In this document: positions 16,102 to 24,045 of the stretch, piece after piece
How the letters are laid out: each line of letters starts with the position of its first letter
How positions within the stretch are numbered: the stretch's first letter is position 1
Assembly: GCA_052170475.1 (NCBI GenBank)
Contig: JBQNAL010000024.1
Location: forward strand, 1 to 25,129
Reading direction: 5' to 3'
DNA length: 25,129 nucleotides
Source: CAJPQU01 sp052170475
GTDB taxonomy: Bacteria; Bacillota; Negativicutes; Selenomonadales; Selenomonadaceae
The notes under the pieces: generated by a model
What the model was told of the DNA's origin: nothing
The model's input: the letters and a program-made list of their open reading frames with translations, nothing else
Databases searched by the model: none
Made by a program: the position numbers and the translations under genes

Positions 16102-16150
16102 GATACTAAAAAGTTGAAAAACATGTTCAAAAAGGAGTTGTCGAATTTAG

Positions 16151-16344
16151 GTGAATTTTAAGAAAGCCTTCCATCATTTTTGTAGGAGGATTTTGCGAAA
16201 GAACTTGGGGTATCTTTCACAACAGTTAACAGATAGGAAACTTGAAAAGCTAATCCAACTTATAAAACGATGAAGTTAATAAATGAATATTGTAAGGAAC
16301 ATAACCTGGACTTCAGAGTTTCGATTGAATTTGAAGAACAATAA
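16151..16344 (+). pseudogene. ruined XRE-family helix-turn-helix regulator
   Basis: Reading from a GTG at 16151 gives VNFKKAFHHF, the start of a small XRE-type protein. A frame change or short deletion follows near 16181-16190. From 16189 a different frame reads EDFAKELGVSFTTVNR, stop, ET, stop, KANPTYKTMK and on to FEEQ. The two stops, TAG and TGA, fall where such proteins carry Trp-Glu and Gly (WEnGK), so TGG to TAG and GGA to TGA explain them. The HTH is recognisable but the gene cannot make a full protein. It ends 14 bases before the first methyltransferase and was probably the regulator of this operon. Confidence 0.8.
16322..16335. repeat. 14-bp repeat, copy 2 (near the end of the XRE remnant)
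   Basis: Exact second copy of CGATTGAATTTGAA from the guaA 3' end (15995-16008), 327 bases apart. Confidence 0.5.
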
Positions 16345-16358
16345 CAGGAGTAGATATA

Positions 16359-17423
16359 ATGAGTGAACACAAATATGTAGCAATAGATTTATTCTCAGGG
16401 GCGGGCGGTCTGCACATTGGCTTTGAATGCGCAGGCTTTGAAATAAAACTATGTGTTGATAATGATAATTTGGTAGAAAAAACACACAGACGGAATTTTC
16501 CGTATATCCCTATGATTAATAGAGACATTCGAACTATACCATCTGAAGAAATGAAAACATATCTGAAAAATGGGTATGTTGATGTTGTCATAGGTGGTCC
16601 TCCATGCCAAGGTTTTTCCACAATTGGCAAGCGTGTTTCTTCTGACCCTGAAAAAAGAGCCGAGCAAGACCCGCGTAATGAACTTGTTCTTACATACGCA
16701 AAACTTATAAGAGAGCTTCGCCCTAAATTTATTGTCATGGAAAATGTAAAGGGAATACTAACTCTCAACGGCGGATCCTATCTTAAAAATGTTATTAAGC
16801 AGTTACATGATGCTGGTTATAATGCAAAATATAAACTTATAAATATGGCAGATTATGGTGTCCCAGAAATAAGAGAACGTGTAATTATTATTGGAAACAG
16901 AGTGGGACTTCCTGTAGAGTGTCCAACTCCTGACCATTCAGATAACCCTAACGATAATCTTCCCGCTTGGGAAAATTGCTGGGACGCAATTAAAGATTTG
17001 GAATCATTGGGAGATACCCCTGAATTTAATCATGTTGCATTAAAGCATACCGAAAAGAATATCGAAAGATACAAACTTATCCCAGAAGGTGGCCGACTCC
17101 CGGAAGATGCGCTCCCTCCAGAACTCTATAGAAAGAACTTTGGGAACACGTTCAAACGCCTCAGTCGAACACACCCCGCTTTAACAATGGTTCCCGGTAA
17201 TGATGCATTTCCAATTCATCCAACGCTTAATAGGAGCCTTACAGTTCGAGAGGCTGCACGTATTCAAACATTCCCCGACAGCATGATTTTTGAGGGCAAC
17301 AGACGACAGCAAGGACATCAAGTGGGAAATGCCGTACCTCCAGTCTTTTCTAAAAAATTAGCGTTTTTTATTCAAGAACAAATACAAAAAGCAAAGGACT
17401 TAGATTTATATGAATGCGATTGA
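16359..17423 (+). CDS. DNA (cytosine-5-)-methyltransferase, first of two
   Basis: Transfers a methyl group from S-adenosylmethionine to C5 of cytosine in a specific site, protecting host DNA. The 354-residue product has the m5C motifs in order: I AIDLFSGAGGLHIGF (8-22), IV GGPPCQGFS with the catalytic Cys, VI MENVKG, VIII EIRERVIIIGN, IX VREAARIQTFPDS and X VGNAVPP. The target-recognition region between VIII and IX is short (about 190-285). CAGGAG lies eight bases upstream of the ATG. It overlaps the second methylase by 14 bases. AT-rich compared with guaA. The two methylases share long stretches, so they are probably paralogues. Confidence 0.96.
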   Translation: MSEHKYVAIDLFSGAGGLHIGFECAGFEIKLCVDNDNLVEKTHRRNFPYIPMINRDIRTIPSEEMKTYLKNGYVDVVIGGPPCQGFSTIGKRVSSDPEKRAEQDPRNELVLTYAKLIRELRPKFIVMENVKGILTLNGGSYLKNVIKQLHDAGYNAKYKLINMADYGVPEIRERVIIIGNRVGLPVECPTPDHSDNPNDNLPAWENCWDAIKDLESLGDTPEFNHVALKHTEKNIERYKLIPEGGRLPEDALPPELYRKNFGNTFKRLSRTHPALTMVPGNDAFPIHPTLNRSLTVREAARIQTFPDSMIFEGNRRQQGHQVGNAVPPVFSKKLAFFIQEQIQKAKDLDLYECD

Positions 17424-18483
17424 TTTATTTGCTGGCGCTGGAGGACTATCAATAGCCCTCTATAACAGCGGATTTAACATTCTAATGGCAAACGAAATAA
17501 ATCCTCGTTTTGCAGAAACACATCACTATAACTTTCCTGAAGTTCCAATTGTTCAAAAAGATATCAATGATTTATTCTCCGAGGATTGGAATGAATTAAT
17601 TGGAGATAAAGAAGTGGATTTAGTTGTAGGCGGACCTCCATGTCAAGGTTTCTCTATTTTTGGAAAGAGACGATTCATAAACACACAAGAATATGATCCA
17701 CATCAAGACCCTAGAAATTTTCTGGTATATCAGTATATAAGAATCGTCAAAGAGTTACGCCCAAAATTCTTTTTTATGGAGAATGTAAAAGGATTTACCA
17801 ATCTCGACAAAGGTCTGTTCGTAGAAGAGGTAAAAAACCAATTTGAGGATCTCGGTTACAGTAATATATGGTGCAAAATTGTATATGCCGCAGATTATGG
17901 TGTTCCCCAAGATAGATATCGAATGTTTATGATTGGTAATCGTTTGGGAATTGATTTTGAACCCCCTATCCCGACTCACTATCCTTTTGGCTCAGGTCAA
18001 ACGCCAGAGTATACAACAGTGGGGTCCGCTATTCTTGATTTGATGGGGCACGAAAATGAAGTGCCTAATCATATCCCACTAAATCATAAACCTATTGTCG
18101 CAGCTAGATATGGTTATGTAAAAGCAGGCTGTAAATTAAATATTGAAGATTTGCCTCAAGAACTGGCTGTGGCTACACGAAAAGACTCTAAAACCGGAAC
18201 TGTAGCAAACTACAGCCATGTCTATAAGCGTTTGGATAGAAACAAAACATCGACTACAATGGTGCCAGGACACAATGCATTTCCTATTCATCCTGTTTTG
18301 AATCGAACACTCACCGCAAGAGAAGCAGCTCGTATTCAAACATTTCCAGACTCTCATATTTTCTTCGGAACACGACAGGAACAGTGCATTCAAGTAGGTA
18401 ACGCAGTCCCACCGAAAATGGCGGAACCTTTTCTAATAAAAATTGCTGAATACATTTCGAAGGAGGAACGAAATGAGCCATGA
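17410..18483 (+). CDS. DNA (cytosine-5-)-methyltransferase, second of two
   Basis: A second m5C methylase of 357 residues with a complete motif set: AIDLFAGAGGLSIAL at 3-17, GGPPCQGFSIFGKR with the nucleophile, MENVKG, YGVPQDRYRMFMIGN, REAARIQTFPDS and VGNAVPP. The region before motif IX (TMVPGHNAFPIHPVLNRTLT) is nearly the same as in the first enzyme, while the putative recognition region differs. Paired m5C enzymes usually serve an asymmetric site, one per strand. Starts inside the end of the first methylase; its stop lies inside the start of the nuclease gene (11-base overlap), so all three genes are translated as a coupled set. Confidence 0.96.
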   Translation: MNAIDLFAGAGGLSIALYNSGFNILMANEINPRFAETHHYNFPEVPIVQKDINDLFSEDWNELIGDKEVDLVVGGPPCQGFSIFGKRRFINTQEYDPHQDPRNFLVYQYIRIVKELRPKFFFMENVKGFTNLDKGLFVEEVKNQFEDLGYSNIWCKIVYAADYGVPQDRYRMFMIGNRLGIDFEPPIPTHYPFGSGQTPEYTTVGSAILDLMGHENEVPNHIPLNHKPIVAARYGYVKAGCKLNIEDLPQELAVATRKDSKTGTVANYSHVYKRLDRNKTSTTMVPGHNAFPIHPVLNRTLTAREAARIQTFPDSHIFFGTRQEQCIQVGNAVPPKMAEPFLIKIAEYISKEERNEP

Positions 18484-19975
18484 TATTGAAGCGGCATACG
18501 CATCATCAGAAATAGCGGACATTATTATGCTGAAACAGGATTACTTTTTTGGTTCTCTTGGAACAAGTGGAGGATGGTCTGTATTCGCAGGACGTGAAGG
18601 CGTACATCAATGGCCTTTAGCAGACGGCGTTCTAAATGCTCAAAATGCAACATCGAATGAAATAAATATTGCATTTGAATTCAAACGTCCGAATGAAGGA
18701 GTACATGGTATTCTTACAGCGCTCGGACAGTCATACGCATATCTTGAAAAAGGATATGCTGCATCTGTTATGGTGATTCCTGAAAGCTATTCTTCGCATA
18801 GCACTCCAGGAAACCATGTTAAGCGAATTATTGATGCCACATCCCCTGATGTTCCTATAAGCATTTATACCTATGCTCCGCCAAACCTGTCAGCTACTCG
18901 TCCATTTTATGGAAAGTTGACGTGTGTGAGAGATATTGTGCTACCAGAGTGTAGAGTTATATCAAGAACGGAATCTGCTTTGCCAACAACTGGCAGTGCA
19001 TCAACGCTTTGGGCTCATATGCGTGAAGGAATGAGTCATCCAGATGCATTTTATAGATACTGCCAAGCGGTCAAAATAATAACTGCAACTGGCGAAAATT
19101 TGGATTCTGTTTCTATTCCAACTGAACTAGAAAATGCTGTACGCCGAATTAATGCAAACGCCGATATTTATAAATATCTCTCAAATACTCCGGGAGATAC
19201 AATCTCAGACAAAGCATGGAGATATGTATGGTTTCATTTCTATTTCTGGAATAATCTAATACCTATTTATGATTCCAAGGCACCTTATAACGTAAACACT
19301 ACCCCAACTCGAATCATGATTGATGAAACAAGGAATCAGAATCTGTTTTCGGGAAGGTCGGATTCTATTAAATCAAAACTTGTGGATAAGCTAAACACTG
19401 GAACAACAAATGAAAATGAAGCCTGGGAAGAATATGCACGAAAAGTTCGCAGTGATTCACACAGTTATAGAGAGGTAATCGATTCAGGACTTTACCATAT
19501 TGGGTTCATTTCGTCAGACGGAAGTTTGACTGAACTCGGATACAAATATGTTGATGCTTGCGAAAGATTTGGTGGCGCCTATGCAAGCATACCATTTGAA
19601 ATGTTAAGGGCATCGGTATTACAAAACGGACAGTATGGAGCAATGCTACACTATTTTTACAAGTTGTCCGAAGAAAAATTCTCTGATGATTTATTTGCTT
19701 TTTCTACACAAAACGACCTTGGAAATCATATTTTTCAACCGCAAGAGTACCTAGAATGGATGGATGATATTTTTACCAACGAATTACATCTTTCTAAAAA
19801 AAGCACCATTCGAGCTGGCGGAACAAGGAAACCTTTTCAAGCGGAAATATCTTTCTTAAAGAAAATGAGGTTCGTGAAAGAAAAAAATCGAAAAGCAGCA
19901 TACAGAGTTGGAGTTGGCTTAGAAATAGACTGGCCTCAAGTTCAGAGTAGTATGCTGTATTTTCAAAGCTTGTAA
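18473..19975 (+). CDS. probable type II restriction endonuclease, PD-(D/E)XK fold
   Basis: A 500-residue protein I cannot assign to a named restriction enzyme. The N-terminal part carries a credible PD-(D/E)XK site: an Asp in LADGVL, then EINIAFEFKR (E-x-K) at about 62-71, then QSYAY about 15 residues later, matching the QxxxY helix of RecB-like nucleases. The rest (about 170-500) has no motif I recognise and may hold the DNA-recognition part. GAAGGAGG lies six bases before the ATG, which overlaps the end of the second methylase. Position directly after two m5C methylases is the main reason for the restriction call. No vsr repair gene accompanies the set. Confidence 0.75.
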   Translation: MSHDIEAAYASSEIADIIMLKQDYFFGSLGTSGGWSVFAGREGVHQWPLADGVLNAQNATSNEINIAFEFKRPNEGVHGILTALGQSYAYLEKGYAASVMVIPESYSSHSTPGNHVKRIIDATSPDVPISIYTYAPPNLSATRPFYGKLTCVRDIVLPECRVISRTESALPTTGSASTLWAHMREGMSHPDAFYRYCQAVKIITATGENLDSVSIPTELENAVRRINANADIYKYLSNTPGDTISDKAWRYVWFHFYFWNNLIPIYDSKAPYNVNTTPTRIMIDETRNQNLFSGRSDSIKSKLVDKLNTGTTNENEAWEEYARKVRSDSHSYREVIDSGLYHIGFISSDGSLTELGYKYVDACERFGGAYASIPFEMLRASVLQNGQYGAMLHYFYKLSEEKFSDDLFAFSTQNDLGNHIFQPQEYLEWMDDIFTNELHLSKKSTIRAGGTRKPFQAEISFLKKMRFVKEKNRKAAYRVGVGLEIDWPQVQSSMLYFQSL

Positions 19976-19991
19976 CTGGGAGGACTGTATA

Positions 19992-20874
19992 ATGGCGAAA
20001 AAGAGAAAAATTAAGAGTCCACACAGTTAGAATTAATTGAACCTACCTTTAAGGCACTGCATGAATTGGGAGGCTCTGCAAATATTAATGAAATTCGAGA
20101 TGAAACTGTCGAAATGCTTCATCTTTCTGATGAGGTTGTCGATGAACAGCCTAGTGGTAATGCTTCTCAACAGATAGAACTTGAATACCAGCTTGCATGG
20201 GCATGTATTCGCTTAAAGACATACGGTGCAATAATAAATCGCAAGCGTGGTGTGTGGATGATTACTCCAGCATTTGCTGATAGAGAAATTGTCACTCGAG
20301 AGGAAATTACAAAATTTATTAAGAACCCAAAACTGACTGGTACAACTGAATCCGAAGCAACCGAAATTGCAAATGACGATGACCCGACAAATAACAATAT
20401 CGGCGTTCCCGAAGAATTAGAACCATGGAGAGTTGAACTTACTGAAACGCTACATAACATGGATCCATTTGATTTTGACCGTCTCTCAGTGCTCTTGCTT
20501 CGTGAATGTGGATTTTCACAGGTAAGCGTAACAAAAAGACTGGTGATGGTGGTATTGATGGAACAAGAAAATTATGTATAAAGAATTTTCAGTTTCAATG
20601 TTGCGTTCCAAGTGTAAACATTTTATCGGCAGTGTATATGCAGGGGACAGTAGAGATTTCCGAGGCTCCCTTACTATCGCTATTGAAAAAGGCGTTCTTA
20701 ATTACAACCGGAACATTTACAAAGGCGGCTCGAGAAGAGGCATACAATGAGGGAAAACAACAGCTTGACCTTATCGATGGTGAAGAGTTTATCAATAAGC
20801 TGATTGAATATGGTCTTGGTGTCAAGGAAAAGACCTTTTATGAAGTTGATAAAATTTTCTTTGAAAAAGTATAA
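19992..20874 (+). pseudogene. mrr: Mrr-type type IV restriction endonuclease, broken by frameshifts
   Basis: Intact Mrr enzymes have an N-terminal winged helix and a C-terminal PD-(D/E)XK-like domain, and cut methylated DNA. Here GGGAGG precedes ATG at 19992, giving MAKKRKIKSPHS and a stop at 20028. One lost base near 20024 opens the frame LELIEPTFKALHELGG onward to CGFSQVSVTK. A lost A in an A-run near 20535 leads to KTGDGGIDGT. Another shift before 20585 gives IFSFNVAFQ. An extra G at 20612 splits the catalytic FQ-CK, continuing CKHFIGSVYAGDSRDFRGSL. A last extra base at 20700 restores ITTGTFTKAAREEA to the stop. About five disruptions, so no active enzyme. Confidence 0.88.
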
Positions 20875-20965
20875 TAATTTACTCTTGCTCAAAAATGAAC
20901 GAAAACAAACCGCAATTTTTAAATTCACTATATGTTGCTTAAATGTTCTAATGAGGAGCTCAAAT

Positions 20966-21922
20966 ATGGATGATGTTGTAATAAACTACGACGATAAGAA
21001 GAATGAATTGATTCAATTACTCGAAAGAGCCAATTCTGAGTCTACATCAAATAATCTCCGTATGTTTTTTGTAAAAAAACCATCAGCTGAAAAGATGCAG
21101 CCATTTCAGCCTCAAGTATCAACTGACATCCAAAACGAGATATCAAACCTGGTACTCCCAAATGCAATCTCCAGCTTGAGAAATGCTGTATTATCCGATT
21201 ATAACCCTGTGGGTGTTCCTGATGGACAGATGGAACACATATCTGATGACAGTGTTCCCCAAGTACAGCTTTTCTTGAAAGCAATTTCTGATGATGAAAT
21301 ATTTAAAGACATGAAGTTGCTTTCAGTTGGACACATAAAGTATTACTGTCTATGCTATTCGTGCAATGGGAAAACTATTTATCTACTGAGGCAGTTCTCG
21401 AAAATGAAAAAGCTTCGTAGCGGATATATTGTAAGAATTGTCAATGACGAATTGGTGGCTATGGATGGTGATTTTCTAGGGATTGATGAAAATATCGACA
21501 TCATCCTCTATGAAAATACTCTATTTGTGTTGAATCACATATCACTGGAACGAATCTTTAATTACCGGGATGAGTATTTGAAAAAGACCAATGAAGCTTT
21601 GGGAGAAATCTTAAACACTGGCTGCATCAAAAACATGGAACAGTTCAGTGAAGACTGTACAAGTGATGTTCGGATAATGAAACGGTTCACAAATATCATG
21701 ACTCAGGGGAGGTTACCACTTTTTTTCCAAAATTTCGACAAAGTTCCAAGAATTATTCAAGAACTGGGATTGGATATTGAATATGACGAGGATGAAGGAA
21801 AACTGGTATATAGAGAAAAGTCTCAGCTTTTCCATATCATCAATTTAATGTCTGACGCATATTTTAAATCATTACTCTTGGACAGGACTGGTATTGCAAT
21901 TATTGAGGAGACCATATCATGA
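20966..21922 (+). CDS. kwaB: Kiwa anti-phage protein KwaB-like (DUF4868)
   Basis: A 318-residue soluble protein, about the size of known KwaB. The C-terminal two thirds match the DUF4868 pattern as I know it: a beta-rich stretch (LKLLSVGHIKYYCLCYS-like), then DGDFLGIDENIDIILYENTL, then FVLNHISLERIFNYRDEY, and a C-terminal helical part ending DRTGIAIIEE. In Kiwa, KwaB is the effector that binds DNA and works with the membrane protein KwaA. The ATG is seven bases after GAGGAG, and the next gene starts at its stop codon with a four-base ATGA overlap. It follows the Mrr remnant by 91 bases. The assignment is by pattern memory; a profile search against DUF4868 would settle it. Confidence 0.75.
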   Translation: MDDVVINYDDKKNELIQLLERANSESTSNNLRMFFVKKPSAEKMQPFQPQVSTDIQNEISNLVLPNAISSLRNAVLSDYNPVGVPDGQMEHISDDSVPQVQLFLKAISDDEIFKDMKLLSVGHIKYYCLCYSCNGKTIYLLRQFSKMKKLRSGYIVRIVNDELVAMDGDFLGIDENIDIILYENTLFVLNHISLERIFNYRDEYLKKTNEALGEILNTGCIKNMEQFSEDCTSDVRIMKRFTNIMTQGRLPLFFQNFDKVPRIIQELGLDIEYDEDEGKLVYREKSQLFHIINLMSDAYFKSLLLDRTGIAIIEETIS

Positions 21923-22500
21923 TGACAAAAATAGGAATGTGGCTGACTTATATTGCGTCTTGTAGAAGCGTATTTATCCTTCAAATCATTAGCAAATTTT
22001 GGTATGGCTATACGACTCTCGATTCAGCTGTATTTCCTAAAATCCAAGATAGATTTTTCGCTTGTTGGGCGCAAGACAAATGGCTATATTTGATCTTGCT
22101 TGGACTGATAATATTCTCAATAATATGGGATATCCGGTGGAAAAGAGACAGACACAACACAAGGATAAAATATAAGCCTGAAACAGATAGTACACTTGGA
22201 GCGGTATTACCAATTGTGGCATACCTTGCCATAGCATTCACAATAAATCTTGATGCTTACGGATTTATTGTAAGCCTTGTTCTACTTATTGTTTTAGGAA
22301 TAGCTATCGTTCAAACCGGAAACATACAAGTGTGTTTATACTTTCTACTGCATGGATATCACATTTATACTTGCGGGAAAAATAAAATATTAACAAAGAA
22401 ATCTCTTGAGCAATATCGTTTGCTCTTAGATGATTCTCCCGACGGAATCGAAGCACGGGAACTCACCAAAAAAGTATATATTATTTATGAAAATCGATAA
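21919..22500 (+). CDS. kwaA: Kiwa anti-phage membrane protein KwaA-like
   Basis: A 193-residue integral membrane protein. Hydrophobic segments are at about 56-71, 93-110, 113-132 and 137-151, with a weaker one near 15-30. A basic loop (DIRWKRDRHNTRIKYK) follows the first strong segment, and a soluble C-terminal tail of about 40 residues ends the protein. Size and topology fit KwaA, the membrane sensor of the Kiwa system; sequence alone is weak evidence because KwaA is poorly conserved, so the call rests largely on coupling to the KwaB-like gene. GAGGAG lies eight bases before the ATG at 21919; a second ATG follows directly. Last intact gene of the island. Confidence 0.65.
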   Translation: MMTKIGMWLTYIASCRSVFILQIISKFWYGYTTLDSAVFPKIQDRFFACWAQDKWLYLILLGLIIFSIIWDIRWKRDRHNTRIKYKPETDSTLGAVLPIVAYLAIAFTINLDAYGFIVSLVLLIVLGIAIVQTGNIQVCLYFLLHGYHIYTCGKNKILTKKSLEQYRLLLDDSPDGIEARELTKKVYIIYENR

Positions 22501-22523
22501 CATAGCAAAGTGAAACGACCATA

Positions 22524-22543
22524 CAGGAGCATTTCTGCTCTTG
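22524..22543 (+). terminator. possible hairpin terminator after kwaA
   Basis: CAGGAGC and GCTCTTG can form a 7-bp stem with one G-T pair and a six-base loop, 24 bases after the kwaA stop. The sequence after it (TTGTGATCGTATTTCTT) is only moderately T-rich. Confidence 0.35.
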
Positions 22544-22573
22544 TTGTGATCGTATTTCTTAGGCTTTCCGTTT

Positions 22574-22953
22574 GAAGGCGTCACTCAAAAATCTGCTTTT
22601 CTACAAATCCCTGTGTGAACGCCCCAAATAAAGGTGTTCTTTGTATACATGGTGATAGGACTTACATCAGTGCTTGGATAGAAGAAGGCGTCAAAAACAA
22701 CGAGATAACTAATGATTATTTTACTATGAAAAATACTTGTTAAAGATAAGGCAGGAAATCTAATCCCAGAAGAAGTGGAATCTTTAACTCAATTTTCGGA
22801 TGGAAAATGGAGAATATCATAAAAGGAAAAGGGATATTAGATAATGAGTATAAGGAAGAAGTAGGAAAAGCATTAATAGAAGCTGAATATGTTCAGCTAC
22901 GGAGAGGGACAGGCCGTCAGAGAATAATGCCTGTAAAAAAACGAAAAATGTAA
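22574..22953 (+). pseudogene. degenerate coding scraps downstream of kwaA
   Basis: Several short reading stretches in different frames, each protein-like but none with a recognisable family. One ends NNEITNDYFTMKNTC at 22741. One reads KAGNLIPEEVESLTQFSDG near 22745-22800. A 48-codon ATG frame at 22807-22953 contains ALIEAEYVQLRRGTGRQRIM and ends in a basic tail, resembling the end of a winged-helix protein. Changes of frame between neighbouring stretches suggest a decayed gene rather than new short ones. The remainder of 22501-23102 shows nothing else I can support. Confidence 0.35.
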
Positions 22954-23102
22954 CATTGGAAATACATATATTGTAACTACGGCGCGCCTGTGAAGAAAAG
23001 TCTGCAAATAAGATCTTCTGTGATGTATACCAATAGTAATCAGGCAATCTGTTAGTTATACGAGTTCAAGCAGACGCATGTTCTTTCGGAAAGGGGGACA
23101 AG

Positions 23103-23156
23103 ATGAAAAGGAATAACGAGAATAAGCGCGAAATATGGTTTTTTCGGAAGGGTTAA
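23103..23156 (+). CDS. possible 17-residue leader peptide or small ORF
   Basis: An ATG preceded by AAAGGGGG at short spacing opens a 17-codon frame (MKRNNENKREIWFFRKG) ending 27 bases before the hydrolase start. The ribosome site is the strongest in the area, but the frame is short and contains the right copy of the island-flanking repeat, so it may be only a remnant. Function unknown. Confidence 0.3.
   Translation: MKRNNENKREIWFFRKG
23111..23125. repeat. 15-bp island-flanking repeat, right copy (candidate attachment site)
   Basis: GAATAACGAGAATAA matches 16006-16020 at 14 of 15 bases and sits where AT-rich sequence gives way to GC-richer coding sequence. See the left copy for interpretation. 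Confidence 0.4.
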
Positions 23157-23183
23157 TTTTTTCATGAAAGGACGGGACGTTTG

Positions 23184-24014
23184 ATGGCAACGGGGTTTGT
23201 AAAGACAAGCGATGGCGCGTACATTCACTATCAAGTGGAGGGCGACGGAAAACCGATTCTGCTCGTGCATGGCTGGGGCGTCAGCAGTAAGTTCTATGTG
23301 AACAACGTGGACGTTTTGAAGAAGAATTTTCGCATCGTCACCATTGACCTTCGCGGGCATGGCCTTTCGTCCAAGGGGCTGCACGGCTATACCCTTGACC
23401 GATTGGCGATGGACATTCACGAAGTCATTGAAGCCTTGGCTCTCGAAAACGTCATGCTGATGGGCTGGTCGATGGGCGGCCCCCTCATGCTGTCTTATTG
23501 GAAGCAGTTCGGCGCAGAAGAGGGGCATCTTTCAGGGCTTGGCCTCATCGACATGACCCCCTATCCTTTCAGCAGCGCCGAATGGAACTGCCACAGCATG
23601 AGGGATCATAACGCGATAGGGTTTAATACTTTCGTTAAAAACTACACCTCGGACAGAGAAGCTTTTACCCGCGCGTTTCTGGCGAATATTTTCGGCGACG
23701 GGAAAATGCCGGCCGGGACGGAGTGGATGATTGCGGAATCCTTGATCGTCCCGACCCATATCGGCATCGCCCTTTACAGCGACTATGTGTACAGCGATTA
23801 TACCGACGTGCTGCCGACCATCACCATCCCCACCTTGGTCGTGAGCGGCAATAGCGGAACCTTCCCGAAAGGCATCGAAGCCGGAAGGCATATCGCAGCG
23901 CAGATTCCTCAAGGGGAATTCGTTCCCTTCCAAATCGGTGGGCACATGCTGTTCTATGTGGAGCATGAAAAGTTCAACGGCGTTGTAGCCGATTTTGTGA
24001 TGCGATTGCCCTAA
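23184..24014 (+). CDS. alpha/beta hydrolase
   Basis: A cytoplasmic alpha/beta-fold hydrolase of 276 residues; the substrate (ester, lactone, haloperoxidase type) cannot be told. Visible elements are the oxyanion loop LLVHGWGVSS, the DLRGHGLSS strand-turn, the nucleophile elbow GWSMGG with Ser, a late strand TIPTLVVSGNSGTFP in the region of the acid, and the catalytic His in IGGHMLFYVEH near the end. A cap segment lies between about 120 and 195. The ATG at 23184 is preferred over a TTG directly upstream; AAAGGA lies about 12 bases before. Base composition is like the rest of the chromosome, so it lies outside the island. Monocistronic as far as can be seen. Confidence 0.92.
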   Translation: MATGFVKTSDGAYIHYQVEGDGKPILLVHGWGVSSKFYVNNVDVLKKNFRIVTIDLRGHGLSSKGLHGYTLDRLAMDIHEVIEALALENVMLMGWSMGGPLMLSYWKQFGAEEGHLSGLGLIDMTPYPFSSAEWNCHSMRDHNAIGFNTFVKNYTSDREAFTRAFLANIFGDGKMPAGTEWMIAESLIVPTHIGIALYSDYVYSDYTDVLPTITIPTLVVSGNSGTFPKGIEAGRHIAAQIPQGEFVPFQIGGHMLFYVEHEKFNGVVADFVMRLP

Positions 24015-24045
24015 GGATTGACCAATATCGACACCGCGGCCGCCA

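Noticed and set aside
19992..20874. Mrr breaks as sequencing errors
   Set aside because: Neighbouring long genes are all intact and the breaks are spread over the gene, so true decay is more likely, although not proven.
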